NCBI GenBank assembly: GCA_001464165.1
Contig: LNEX01000401.1
Span: forward strand, 1-42,232
Length of the DNA: 42,232 nucleotides
Direction: 5' to 3'
Source: a bacterium Ga0077546
GTDB lineage: Bacteria; Cyanobacteriota; Vampirovibrionia; Obscuribacterales; Obscuribacteraceae
Position 1 is the stretch's first letter. Every line of letters starts with the position of its first letter. The translations under genes and the position numbers were made by a program. This document shows positions 1-8,064 of this stretch, one piece after another. The notes below the pieces were generated by a model that worked only from the letters and a program-made list of their open reading frames with translations, was not told the origin of the DNA and ran no database searches.

Positions 1-400
1 CCTGACCAAGACTGGCAGTCGAAATTGGCTCTTGATCAATCGTCAAGAAAAGCTCACCAATCGGTGCCCCCAATTCGTCTTCGATGACAGCTTTCGCTTC
101 ATCAAAGCTGAAGGGGTTGACCTTGTCTTGAAGGGTCGAAAACTCTTCAACCCAGATGCGGGGAAAGAGGTCTGCTCTGGTGCTGATGATCTGCCCCAGC
201 TTGATGAAAGTTGGACCGAGGCGGATGAATTGCTCTTTGGCCCAGGCAGCCAATTGGTGCTCTTTTTCTTCGGCACTTAAGGCCGAGTTGCCCGATTGTG
301 CGGCGCGTTGTCTGAGAAAGCCGTAGACCAAGAGGAAAATTTGAAACACCCTCTTGCTACGAGAAAATATATTTGCCTCAGGGAGGATCTTCAGTGTCAT
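1..400 (-). CDS. UbiB/ABC1 (AarF-type) atypical kinase, N-terminal part, cut by window edge
   Basis: Partial gene: translation starts at the ATG ending at 400, preceded by GGAG seven bases upstream, and runs off the left end after about 133 residues. The protein contains FIKLGQIISTRADLFP, then an LQDKV/PFSFDEAK-like block, an IEDELGAPIGELF stretch and ISTASLGQ at the edge. These match the N-terminal KxGQ-containing region and the Ala/Ser-rich loop of the ABC1/ADCK/UbiB atypical kinase family. Family members have ATPase or kinase-like activity tied to isoprenoid-quinone or other lipid metabolism at the membrane; which one applies here is unknown because the catalytic lobe lies outside the window. 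It lies 76 nt downstream of the HAD-like gene on the same strand, so the two may be co-transcribed. Confidence 0.85.
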   Translation of the reverse strand, partial: MTLKILPEANIFSRSKRVFQIFLLVYGFLRQRAAQSGNSALSAEEKEHQLAAWAKEQFIRLGPTFIKLGQIISTRADLFPRIWVEEFSTLQDKVNPFSFDEAKAVIEDELGAPIGELFLTIDQEPISTASLGQ

Positions 401-476
401 TTGTTTACTCCAAAATAGATAGTCGAAATGCTTGCTGAAGCCGCTCCCAGGCAAACCTTAGACAATCAGACGAGAG

Positions 477-1304
477 TCAATCGGTCCTGAAGAGTTGCTT
501 CAGTTTCTTCACTACTGGAACACCTTGAACAAAGTCGTGGCAGTCTCCATAGCGGTCAATGTGAACAGCCCGGAGGCCAGAGCCAAGAGCTGGACGGATA
601 TCCAGGTCAGGGTTGTCCCCGACCATCATGCAATCGGCGGGGGCGGCGCTGCATCGGCGCAGTGCCTCTTGATAGAAAGCTTGCGATGGCTTGGCAGAGC
701 CAACTTCATAGCTCATTATCAGTTGGTCAAAAGCGCTTGGTGCCAAACCACCCTCGGCTTGATTGAAAATCTGTGGCATCGGAAAGGGCCAGGCATTGGA
801 AAGCATGGCCAACTTCAGACCCATGTCACGAAAATGCTGCAACTGCGGCGTAACGTCAAGGAATTGACAGAGACCGTTCTTCTCATCTTCGACCAGCTCT
901 GCTAGTGCATTTTCGGCACCATGAGGTATGTCAAATTGGAGCTTGTTTGCCACAATCCAGAGATATTCAGCCGGGTCTTCCTCAACCACAAGGCCATCGA
1001 AGCGCAGGGCATGCTTAACTCGCTTGCTTGCTGTGGTCAGGCAAACCTGCATGAACTCGGGGTCTGGAATATCAGCTTTAGAGTCGAGCTTATAGCGGCA
1101 AATCCTCTGGAATTGCAGAATCGGCTCAGGATAGGTAGCGCGAAAGAGAGTCTTCCAGTTGTCCAGAAAAAGCCAGGTTGGCAGCTCATGTGAAAGCGGT
1201 ACTTGCAAAGCAATATCGGCAAGCGGTCCAGTCGGAGAATGTTGAGACGGGAAGCGGGGTGGAAATGGTCTTGTAGGTAGGTTTGGAATTGATAGGTAAC
1301 TCAT
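477..1304 (-). CDS. HAD-superfamily hydrolase-like protein with altered motif I
   Basis: A 275-residue protein. After a Pro-rich N-terminus of about 40 residues it shows HAD motif I (TWLFLDNWKTL), motif II (LAMLSNAW, Ser), motif III (GSAKPSQAFYQEAL, Lys) and motif IV (MMVGDNPDLDI), in the right order for subfamily IA haloacid dehalogenase/phosphatase-like enzymes. The nucleophile Asp is present, but the residue two positions later, normally the acid/base Asp, is Trp (D-N-W). This variant occurs in some HAD proteins and makes ordinary phosphatase activity uncertain. The ATG at 1304 was chosen over an upstream GTG at 1316, which has no better ribosome site. It sits directly upstream of the UbiB-like gene. 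The substrate cannot be predicted. Confidence 0.8.
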   Translation of the reverse strand: MSYLSIPNLPTRPFPPRFPSQHSPTGPLADIALQVPLSHELPTWLFLDNWKTLFRATYPEPILQFQRICRYKLDSKADIPDPEFMQVCLTTASKRVKHALRFDGLVVEEDPAEYLWIVANKLQFDIPHGAENALAELVEDEKNGLCQFLDVTPQLQHFRDMGLKLAMLSNAWPFPMPQIFNQAEGGLAPSAFDQLIMSYEVGSAKPSQAFYQEALRRCSAAPADCMMVGDNPDLDIRPALGSGLRAVHIDRYGDCHDFVQGVPVVKKLKQLFRTD

Positions 1305-1383
1305 ACTGAAGAGCACTCGTATTGATTTATCAGAAGAGGTCTAGAGAGTTCCCAGACGCGGCTGCAAGAACGCTCAAGAGGTG

Positions 1384-1457
1384 AAAAAAAACCTAGCGAA
1401 GGAAACGCCAACAAGATGCAGAGAACGCACCTCATTGCCGATTCCTATCGCTAGGTT
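1384..1457 (-). terminator. Rho-independent terminator of the Ala-rich protein gene
   Basis: Read on the minus strand, AACCTAGCGA (1448-1457) pairs perfectly with TCGCTAGGTT (1390-1399). AGGAA/TTCCT extends the stem past a one-base bulge, and a run of seven or eight T (plus-strand A, 1384-1391) follows. It lies just after the stop of the gene ending at 1472. The loop is long (about 37 nt), which is unusual, but the stem and U-tract are convincing. Confidence 0.65.
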
Positions 1458-1471
1458 ATCGCTAGATGAAA

Positions 1472-1996
1472 CTAGGCATCTACCGAATCAAAAAAGACTG
1501 ATTGGGAGATGCCACCCAACCTATCAGCGTTGAACTCAGCCGAGCTGCTGAGGATCTTCAGGGGTGGCGGTGGGGAGGATGTCAGCGGACTGGGAGGCTC
1601 GGGAGCGGGAGCCGGGGTAGGCTCGGGAGCTTGAACTTGGGTCAGCTCGGGGAAATTGGCCAGAGCATCGAGGTGAGCGTTGAGAGTCTGCAGCTCGGCA
1701 AGAGAATCAGCTTTGCCGCGAGCCAGGAAGGTCGGGTAAGTAGCTTGCTCGAGCTTGGCAATCAGGGCCACGGTACGGGTCTTGGCGGTAGCGAGTTCGC
1801 GCCTGACGTTTTGAATGTGGGCTTGGGAAAGCCTTTCGGAAGTGGGAGCTTGCAGGCCATGCGCCAGCAGTTTGGCTTCTTTGGTGCGAAGCAGAACGAG
1901 GGCGCTGGTCTGGTGCAAGAGAGCAGCAACTTCAGCGGGGAGAGCGATGAAAGCGATGTCTTGTTGAGCGCGTTGAACTTGTTGGGCGAAGGACAT
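1472..1996 (-). CDS. Ala-rich helical protein of unknown function
   Basis: A 174-residue protein of no recognised family. Residues 1-115 are Ala/Leu/Gln-rich and probably form long helices (MSFAQQVQRAQQDIAFIALP, then an EVAALLHQTSALVLL stretch). A Pro-rich linker (APEPTPAPAPEPPSP) leads to a short Ser/Asp-containing tail. There is no signal peptide or membrane segment, so a cytoplasmic location is likely. The ATG at 1996 is preferred to a GTG at 2050, because the 18 added residues do not resemble the rest and have no ribosome site. The opposite strand is also open here, a consequence of the skewed composition. A terminator follows the stop. Confidence 0.6.
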   Translation of the reverse strand: MSFAQQVQRAQQDIAFIALPAEVAALLHQTSALVLLRTKEAKLLAHGLQAPTSERLSQAHIQNVRRELATAKTRTVALIAKLEQATYPTFLARGKADSLAELQTLNAHLDALANFPELTQVQAPEPTPAPAPEPPSPLTSSPPPPLKILSSSAEFNADRLGGISQSVFFDSVDA

Positions 1997-2391
1997 GAGA
2001 TTTACTCGGGTTGTTTGTTTGGTCGAAACACATCGATTCAGCCGATACACAGAGAAACTGAGCCAGACTGGTCTAATCCTCGTAGGGGTAGTTAAACGGG
2101 TTTGTTCTCAGGTGCTCCGAAGTTATTGTGTGAAAAGATATGCACTGCCAGTCACGGTCATAGATCTTCCTAGAGCCCCTCCAAACCTCATTGACAGCTT
2201 GAAAACCTAGTGCCAGCTCTAGCGCCCAAAACCGAGACGGTATTGAGACAGAGAAAATTTATTCCCCTGCCGCTGTGCTAGCACCAACTAGATTGGCCGC
2301 GAAGTAAAAATTGGGCTACAAAATTAGGCCAGAAGAGCCGCACTAGGCTACATTGTCCGTCAAATCTAGACTGCGGTAAGTGACTGATAAT
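1997..2391. other. Intergenic region without a recognised gene
   Basis: About 395 nt between the response regulator (ends 2392) and the Ala-rich gene (starts 1996), both on the minus strand. It should hold the promoter of the Ala-rich gene and the end of the two-component operon. A perfect 10-bp palindrome, GTGCTAGCAC, lies at 2275-2284. A weak hairpin (GCGGTAA near 2373, imperfectly complementary to TTTACTGC near 2393) overlaps the 3' end of the regulator gene. No convincing open frame or clear promoter boxes are visible. Confidence 0.5.
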
Positions 2392-3084
2392 TTACTGCTT
2401 CTTCTTCAAAAGTTCGAAATTCATGCGGTAACCATGGCCGTGAATATTGTCAATATAAGAATCTTGGTCGGGAGTATCGATGATTTGCCTGACTCTTTTA
2501 ATGCAGGTTCTGACCGTCTGATCGGTTGCTTGCGAATCGGTAGACCAAACATGCCGCAATAGGTCGTTGGCCGGGAAGGTCTCTTCTTTATGGCGCATCA
2601 AGAACTCTAAGAGCGAAAATTCACGAGGAGGCAGCTTTAACTCTTCACCCTTACGTCGTAGTGACTTTGCGCTGGGATCTAATTGCAAATCACCAAAAGT
2701 AATAACACTCTCGATAATATCCCGATTGCGCCGAAGCAAGGCTTTCAATCGCGCCGTTAACTCTTGCATCTTGAATGGCTTAGTGAGGTAGTCGTCTGCG
2801 CCACCCTCTAAGCCGATGACTTTGTCATCAACCTGGTCTTTCCCGGTGAGAAAGATAACGGGAGTTTGACCGCCTTTCATGCGGTAATGTCTAAGAACAT
2901 CAATGCCAGCGATGCCAGGCAGCTGCCAGTCGAGAATGATCACGTCAAACTCTGACATTGCCATAAGTTCTAAGCCCGATTCACCATCCCGACAGGCTTC
3001 TATGTTGAAGCCTTCTTTTTTAATCCAGATTTTCAATGATTCACGAAGATCATCATCGTCTTCAACTAAAAGGATCTTTGACAT
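2392..3084 (-). CDS. OmpR/PhoB-family response regulator
   Basis: A 230-residue two-domain transcription regulator. The receiver domain (about residues 2-120) has the acidic pocket VEDDDD, phospho-acceptor Asp52 in VIILDWQLPG, Thr80 in FLTGKD and Lys102 in DDYLTKPF. The C-terminal winged-helix domain (about 128-226) has LPPREFSLLEFL, the recognition-helix region ATDQTVRTCIKRVRQII and the closing IHGHGYRM typical of the OmpR class. The ATG at 3084 overlaps the kinase stop (TGATG) and has AAGGAA upstream, so the two proteins are probably translationally coupled. It should be phosphorylated by the adjacent histidine kinase; target genes are unknown. Confidence 0.95.
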   Translation of the reverse strand: MSKILLVEDDDDLRESLKIWIKKEGFNIEACRDGESGLELMAMSEFDVIILDWQLPGIAGIDVLRHYRMKGGQTPVIFLTGKDQVDDKVIGLEGGADDYLTKPFKMQELTARLKALLRRNRDIIESVITFGDLQLDPSAKSLRRKGEELKLPPREFSLLEFLMRHKEETFPANDLLRHVWSTDSQATDQTVRTCIKRVRQIIDTPDQDSYIDNIHGHGYRMNFELLKKKQ

Positions 3085-4838
3085 CAATTTGGTTCCTTTA
3101 ACGGAAGCCAGAACCAAAAGGTGCTGCCTTCTCCTGGTTTACTAGATACCCCAATTTGACCACCGTGACTCACAATAATCGCTTTACAAATAGCAAGACC
3201 TAAGCCTGTGCCATGGCGTTTGTTTTTATCTTCCTTGCTCACCTGCACAAAACGCTCAAAGATTTGCTCTCTCATTTCTTCTGGGATGCCGCGCCCCTGG
3301 TCTTTTACCTGTACTTCGAGATGTCCTGATTTCAATCCAGCGTTGAGGCTGATAATTTGTCCTGGCTGAGAAAATTTAATAGCGTTATCAATCAAATTAA
3401 TTAAAACCTGAACGATTCTGTCACTATCGGCCCAACATTGGAAGGTCTTTCTTTGGTAGCTCAGTGTCACCCCTCGATCTTGGGCATTAAAAATAGTGGC
3501 TTCCAAGGCCCGCTCAATCACATCGGCAATATCGATAGTGCTTTGATTGAGCTTAAATCCGGCATTGTCTAATTTTTCTAGATCGAGCAGATCATTTATC
3601 AGCAGTATCATGCGGTCGACACTGCGTTCGGAACGGGTCAGTTGTTTCTTTCCTTCTTCGGAAATTTCTCCGAAAAATCCATTAAAAACCATCTCTAGCG
3701 ATGCTTGAATAGAAGTAAGCGGTGTGCGCAAATCGTGACTGACCATGGCCACAAATTGCCTTCTCAAACGCTGTATCGCTAACCGTTCTGTAATGTCAAT
3801 AATGGCTGCTAGTCTGGTGTGACCAAATTCTTTAACCACAAGTTCCACAAACTTTTCTTCGTCACTGTCCTTCAGCTTAAGCTCCATCGGCCGACCCGGC
3901 ACTATCTCCGCCTCGTTCGGAAGAGCAAGTAGATCAGAGAGATGAAGGTCATGCATGTCATCAGCCGAACAATAAAACAGCTCTTCCATTTCAGGATTAA
4001 CTAAATCGATTGCTCCGTCTTCATTTAAGCGAGCAAGAGCTACGGGCATATTGTCTATGAGGAAGCGCTCTTGCTTTCTTGCTTCAGTGAGTTCTGCTGA
4101 AGCTTGCCGCAAAATATTATCGAGTTTACTAAGTTCATCATCACCGCTAAGCGGCGGGCCAAATCTGAGCCCTTGAGGAAGCCTGGCTGCATTATCCATC
4201 AAGGCCGCAAGCCTGCGGCTGATGCCTCTATTGAAAGCGATTGTCAAAATTAGAGCCAGAGCCACGTTAGTGACAAAACCAACGACAATCAAGTTGCGAA
4301 CTTCTTGTCTGATTTGGGCTTCTCTGACAACTGCCTCTTGCACGGTTTTCGTCTCTAACTCACTGGCTTCAGTCAACAAAGTGAGAACTTTGCTGTATGC
4401 AGGAGTTAACTGATTGATGCAGCGGTAAGCCTCAAGCAAACCACCATCTTCGGAATCAAATGACTCTTTGAATTTATCAAGTACGACCCGAGCTGACGTA
4501 AATGCCTTCAAATACGAGTCACGGGCTGGTGATTTCTGCGCCAACTTCTCCATTTCGGTCATCTCTGACTCAATCGATTCAATTTCAGAAATTCTAGTTT
4601 TGTTCAATCCCTCATTGAAGCCACTGCCAAATTTCTTTCTAAAGGTCAATATAGCAACATCTGAAACTAGACGGCTGATGCGATCTGTCTTTTCAACAAG
4701 TGCTCTAGAATTGTTCAATTTGGCAGACTCTAAATCGGCGCGCTGAAGGGCGAAAAACAAAACAGCAATAAGTATCAAGTCCATCAGGAGAGGCACTGCG
4801 ATTAGAGTAAGAGCTTTAGTCGATAGATTGAGATGCAT
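3084..4838 (-). CDS. Membrane sensor histidine kinase
   Basis: A 584-residue hybrid of membrane sensor and kinase core. TM1 is at about 12-31 and TM2 at about 183-202, leaving a helical extracytoplasmic region of about 150 residues. A HAMP-like linker follows (about 203-255), then a PAS-like domain (about 256-350, starting FLIDNMPVALARLNEDG). The HisKA helix has VSHDLRTPLT with His368. The ATPase domain has an N-box (LINLIDNAIKFS, 479-490), G1 (DQGRGI, 513-518) and G2 (GTGLGLAI, 543-550). All catalytic elements are intact. It forms an operon with the response regulator (one-base overlap), and the exported LRR protein lies 66 nt upstream. The stimulus is unknown; the LRR neighbour is a candidate partner by position only. 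Confidence 0.95.
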   Translation of the reverse strand: MHLNLSTKALTLIAVPLLMDLILIAVLFFALQRADLESAKLNNSRALVEKTDRISRLVSDVAILTFRKKFGSGFNEGLNKTRISEIESIESEMTEMEKLAQKSPARDSYLKAFTSARVVLDKFKESFDSEDGGLLEAYRCINQLTPAYSKVLTLLTEASELETKTVQEAVVREAQIRQEVRNLIVVGFVTNVALALILTIAFNRGISRRLAALMDNAARLPQGLRFGPPLSGDDELSKLDNILRQASAELTEARKQERFLIDNMPVALARLNEDGAIDLVNPEMEELFYCSADDMHDLHLSDLLALPNEAEIVPGRPMELKLKDSDEEKFVELVVKEFGHTRLAAIIDITERLAIQRLRRQFVAMVSHDLRTPLTSIQASLEMVFNGFFGEISEEGKKQLTRSERSVDRMILLINDLLDLEKLDNAGFKLNQSTIDIADVIERALEATIFNAQDRGVTLSYQRKTFQCWADSDRIVQVLINLIDNAIKFSQPGQIISLNAGLKSGHLEVQVKDQGRGIPEEMREQIFERFVQVSKEDKNKRHGTGLGLAICKAIIVSHGGQIGVSSKPGEGSTFWFWLPLKEPN

Positions 4839-4881
4839 GGGTAAAGCTTGAACTACTTTTGATTCAGGAATAAATGAAATT

Positions 4882-4899
4882 GGTGGCGCATATGGTGCC
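4882..4899. repeat. Copy of the CGCATAYGGTG palindrome-like motif upstream of the histidine kinase
   Basis: The segment GGTGGCGCATATGGTGCC, in the 66-nt gap between the LRR gene and the kinase start, shares CGCATATGGTG exactly with 35791-35802 and all but one base with 12521-12531. In all three cases it lies in a short intergenic gap upstream of a gene. It could be an operator or RNA hairpin; function is inferred only from recurrence. Confidence 0.4.
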
Positions 4900-4904
4900 T
4901 CTTC

Positions 4905-5903
4905 TTAATGCAGTGGAGCAAACATTTGCTTGTTGAAATCATCTACTTTGCCAGTGGAGGAGAAATGTATTTTCGTGCGAGGGAAAAGCTTTTTGATTTG
5001 AGCAATCTCTTGCTCAGAAAAACTCTTCTGAGAAAGCCAGAGACCTTCGAGATCTAGCTTTGATAAGAGCTTAAGACCTTTGATCGTGACAGATGTAGAG
5101 GCCAGGGAGACTTGCTTTAGGCCTTTTAAGTTGGTGAGCTTTGCTACACCACTATCAGTGATTTTCTGGTTCCCGTTGAGCTCAAGAGAGAATAATTTTG
5201 GACAGCTGGCAATCAATAGAGCCAGTCCTGAATCACTAATGAAACAGTTGCCTGCATCTAAACGACGCAGCAAGGGAAAATTACTCAAATACTTCAAATT
5301 TTCTTGCTTGAACGAAGTCTCATCGAGAATCAATACTTCTAGTTTTTTTAGATTATTGAGCTTAGAGAGAAACCTACCATCAACGTCAGTCAAGCTAACA
5401 TCAAGCCAAAGTAGCTCACGCAGGTTGTTGAGAGGTAAGAGAATGTCATCGGAAGCATCTGAATTTTTGAGGACTAGTTGTTTCAAGCCCGTTAACCGAC
5501 TGACATTTTTTAGCGCTTGAGCAAAAATTATGTCTTCATCGTCAGTAGCAGGTCGAAACCGAACTGTGATTTTTTCAAAAGCGTCAGTGGGAAGACCTTT
5601 GAGAAATTCTAGATTTCTATAAAACTCAGAATTAGGCTGCAGGCCAAGATGTGAACCACTGGGAACTGCTATACGGCCACGGGCGGCAGCAATTGATTCT
5701 TCGGAACAAAATGACTTTCCAGTCTTGTAGTTATATTCATTGAGACGACAGCGGGTCAGCACCCCTACAGAAATCTGCCGAGGAAACTGCAAGATAATGG
5801 GTTTTTCAGCCGCATCGCAAGACCATGTCGAAGCCGACAAACCAAACAGCATTGATAGAGCAAGCAAAAGCTTCCGCAAGGCAATGGCAACCGTAAGAAA
5901 CAA
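4905..5903 (-). CDS. Exported leucine-rich-repeat protein, related to the sensor domain of the Ser/Thr kinase
   Basis: A 332-residue protein with a signal-like N-terminus (LRKLLLALSMLFGLSASTWS, cleavage probably near the Cys/Ala that follows). A pre-repeat module (about 33-115) contains FP and AVPSGSHLGL. About seven leucine-rich repeats follow (about 120-310; e.g. LKQLVLKNSD, LLWLDVSLTD, LEVLILDET, LFSLELNGN). The same order, FP motif, VPS block and LRRs, occurs in the C-terminal extracytoplasmic half of the kinase at 20683-22866, so the two are paralogous modules. The start is a TTG with GGGGTG upstream; the first internal ATG (5852) would cut the signal peptide. It heads the apparent LRR-kinase-regulator operon. 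It is likely a protein- or ligand-binding partner at the cell surface. Confidence 0.75.
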   Translation of the reverse strand: MFLTVAIALRKLLLALSMLFGLSASTWSCDAAEKPIILQFPRQISVGVLTRCRLNEYNYKTGKSFCSEESIAAARGRIAVPSGSHLGLQPNSEFYRNLEFLKGLPTDAFEKITVRFRPATDDEDIIFAQALKNVSRLTGLKQLVLKNSDASDDILLPLNNLRELLWLDVSLTDVDGRFLSKLNNLKKLEVLILDETSFKQENLKYLSNFPLLRRLDAGNCFISDSGLALLIASCPKLFSLELNGNQKITDSGVAKLTNLKGLKQVSLASTSVTIKGLKLLSKLDLEGLWLSQKSFSEQEIAQIKKLFPRTKIHFSSTGKVDDFNKQMFAPLH

Positions 5904-6000
5904 AACACCCCAAACAGGTTAGTTTAGCATTTACGTTCAGATTAAAACTTTGCCGGGTGTGCTTATTTGTAAGCTCGCCGCGCTTGACGACCGGTAGGTT

Positions 6001-6870
6001 CTATTTTGCAAAAACAAAGTGCCAAGGATCGTTCCATAGCGGCCCACGGCCAGGCTCGCCATGCACAAAGCCCTGCCGCTCGAGATAAGGTTTAGCGCGA
6101 GACCAGTTAGCCACATCAATGGCAATGCCACCGCGACCAATATCATGATACGAAGAACCTGGAGGAGCAACATCTTGTTTATCTCTAAGTTCTCTGTATA
6201 AGCGCTCTTGTTTGGCTGGAGAGCGAATGGCAGATGTTACATCAATGTTGAAGCCAGCATCAATTTCGGCTCTTCTAATAGCTTCGGCTACACGTTTAGG
6301 AGCAAGTAATCCTTCAGGAAGACGAGTAAGACCCAGTGATTCTTCGAGCGGCCTCTGTTTTAACACCTTGCCTGAACCAAATGTATTGTCAGTTGCCGAT
6401 GGCCATGACGGTTGCTCCAGCTTATCTGAAAAGATGCTTCTAGATTTTTGCAGCCGCTGAGGAAAATTTTTCACCAATTGCCAGGCAAAGACATCATGAG
6501 CTGGCAGGGAAAAGCCCTGTCCCGAGAACTTGGCATACTTTTCTACTTGTTGAAGGGTTTCAATCTGCTTGAAGTTCAGAGCTTTGCCTTCGTATCTAAT
6601 CTGAATTTGACTAGGACCTTGTTTTTCTGGAGTAAGGTCGTGAGCAATATATTTCTTGTTTGGTCGCTCAATGGCACCATCTTTGGTGAGCAGTAATTCC
6701 CCTCCGGGCAAAGCTTTTTCGCTTCGGGGCGAGACCTCAATCTGCCGAGCATCATCCATTATGACCAAAGCCCAAACTCCAAGTTTTTCTTCTATTGATT
6801 CTGGCTGAGAATCGAGAAGAGCGTTGATTTGCGATTTCCTGTCATTGGCTGGCTTGCCCGCTCTATCCAT
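6001..6870 (-). CDS. VanY/M15-like peptidase (D-Ala-D-Ala carboxypeptidase fold) with N-terminal extension
   Basis: A 289-residue protein. The C-terminal ~115 residues carry the M15 signature: TSAIRSPAKQERLY, SYHDIGRGGIAIDV supplying His242 and Asp252, and DPWHFVF supplying His284, the three zinc ligands of the family. The SxHxxGxAxD box has three extra residues between Gly and Ala. Known M15 enzymes trim the peptidoglycan stem peptide. The N-terminal ~170 residues are hydrophilic and unrecognised. The start at 6870 is fixed by a near-perfect Shine-Dalgarno (AAAGGAGGT, 5 nt away), and this leaves no signal peptide, which is odd for a wall enzyme. A copy of the shared promoter element lies about 70 nt upstream. 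Confidence 0.8.
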   Translation of the reverse strand: MDRAGKPANDRKSQINALLDSQPESIEEKLGVWALVIMDDARQIEVSPRSEKALPGGELLLTKDGAIERPNKKYIAHDLTPEKQGPSQIQIRYEGKALNFKQIETLQQVEKYAKFSGQGFSLPAHDVFAWQLVKNFPQRLQKSRSIFSDKLEQPSWPSATDNTFGSGKVLKQRPLEESLGLTRLPEGLLAPKRVAEAIRRAEIDAGFNIDVTSAIRSPAKQERLYRELRDKQDVAPPGSSYHDIGRGGIAIDVANWSRAKPYLERQGFVHGEPGRGPLWNDPWHFVFAK

Positions 6871-6937
6871 CAGACCTCCTTTAGTTATCCAATACTGCAA
6901 CTTTTGAAGGCTGCAATCTGAATCTGCTTGCAACATG

Positions 6938-6967
6938 AGGTTACTTCTAAATTTATGACGGAACCAT
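6938..6967 (-). promoter_or_regulatory. Shared promoter-like element, copy upstream of the M15 peptidase
   Basis: On the minus strand, ATGGTTCCGTCATA, then TAACCT 16 nt after the GGTTCC hexamer. It matches four other sites in the window at the CCGTCA core, spacing and downstream box, with TT instead of AA in the hexamer. It is about 70 nt upstream of the start at 6870 and in the same sense. This is the weakest of the five copies. Confidence 0.45.
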
Positions 6968-7289
6968 ATCTATTGGAGAGTGCAGATTGTTGGTCATAGA
7001 CGCTCGGGTGCATGCCGTAGCAGAAAAATCTTTCAGCTCTTCTCAGTTCGGCCAGCTAAGAGAGGTCTAGCACCATCTGCGCTAGGAGCATTGGCGCTGG
7101 GCGCAACCTAAGACAGAACTTCGGTGCGTTTTCAATAGACCTTATGTTAGACAAAGGTATCGCCGCTTTTTTTCCACAAGGAACTTTGAGACCAACTTCC
7201 TACGAGTAACCTTCAGTATGAAATTCATACACTGCTTTCGAGCGGTAGGTTCTTGACTGCGCGGCTATTAATCAACCTCTTGAATTACC
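6968..7289. other. Divergent intergenic region with a 15-bp palindrome
   Basis: About 320 nt between the M15 promoter element (minus) and the next plus-strand gene, with no credible open frame. A perfect inverted repeat GTATGAA-A-TTCATAC lies at 7216-7230, about 60 nt upstream of the ATG at 7290, and could be an operator. A smaller inverted repeat (CTAGC/GCTAG) lies near 7067-7085. No ribosome site is visible before 7290. Confidence 0.4.
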
Positions 7290-8012
7290 ATGCAAATCAA
7301 CAAACGATTGGCAATTGCTTTTGCCCGGCTTGGCCTTTCTGTCGTAGGCGGCGTTGCCGCTGGACATTTTCTTTTCAATCAAGCTGGTGATAAGCCCTAT
7401 GCGGCTCCAGTTGGTGGCGCTGTAGCGACCAGCCTTACAGCAGCTGCCGTAGCTCGCAAGAAAAAGCTCGACAACTCAGGCAGTATTTCAACCACACCTG
7501 CTAAGGCAAAGAAGATCGAGCCCAGTATCAAATCTGGAATCAAATCTGGCATCCAGCCTGCCGTCAAGCCTGCTGTCAAGCCCAGCACCAACAAGCCCAG
7601 TTTTGGGGCCGCTGCGCAGCCTAGCGCAGGCCGCGTCAAGCTGGCGAAGACGCCGCCAGTGAAAGCACAGGGGCGCAAACCAAAAGAATCTGTCGACGAA
7701 AGTCCCTACCTGCAATTCGCTTTTCAAAGAACCAACACGCCCAACTACAACCGGGTGGATATCTGGTGCCATGGCTTCCAGCCTCAGGATCAGTGGAAGA
7801 AAGTCCTGAGTGAAAATTTCGCTCAGATCCCGACCATTCAATGGCGCCGACCGAAGATCAACAGTGCTTCGATCATTCAGTTTACTGGCACATTCAACGG
7901 TCACCTTTCTACCGATGAGTTTCGTAACACCGTCAATCAGCCACTCTTGGCAGAAGCTGTGAAGCACAACGGAGAGAGAGAAATCGCCGACTGGATGACA
8001 TTCGGCGGCTGA
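7290..8012 (+). CDS. Membrane-anchored protein with Lys/Pro/Ala repeat linker, unknown function
   Basis: A 240-residue protein. The N-terminus has an amphipathic to hydrophobic Gly/Ala-rich segment (about 8-30, ARLGLSVVGGVAAGHFLF), probably membrane-inserted. The linker (about 65-130) contains short repeats (IKSGIKSG, then PAVKPAVKP) typical of extended or cell-wall-spanning spacers. A compact C-terminal domain (about 137-240) is rich in aromatic residues (VDIWCHGFQ, QWKKVLSENF, IPTIQWRRP, ADWMTFGG). No family was recognised. The start has no clear Shine-Dalgarno, but the next in-frame ATG is far inside. The MFS gene follows 52 nt downstream. Confidence 0.65.
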   Translation: MQINKRLAIAFARLGLSVVGGVAAGHFLFNQAGDKPYAAPVGGAVATSLTAAAVARKKKLDNSGSISTTPAKAKKIEPSIKSGIKSGIQPAVKPAVKPSTNKPSFGAAAQPSAGRVKLAKTPPVKAQGRKPKESVDESPYLQFAFQRTNTPNYNRVDIWCHGFQPQDQWKKVLSENFAQIPTIQWRRPKINSASIIQFTGTFNGHLSTDEFRNTVNQPLLAEAVKHNGEREIADWMTFGG

Positions 8013-8064
8013 ACGCGAACACGCCAAAGCGCCAGCTGGCAACAAAATCCTTTGACTAGTGACT

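Noticed and set aside
1502..2095. Long plus-strand frame opposite the Ala-rich protein (Gly/Ser/Arg-rich)
   Set aside because: Mirror of the skewed Ala/Leu codons of the minus-strand gene; no ribosome site or sensible protein pattern.
5937..6173. Hydrophobic minus-strand frame (LLLQVLRIMILVAVALPLMW)
   Set aside because: It lies almost wholly inside the M15-like peptidase gene in another frame, with no ribosome site; its hydrophobicity comes from the codons of the real gene.
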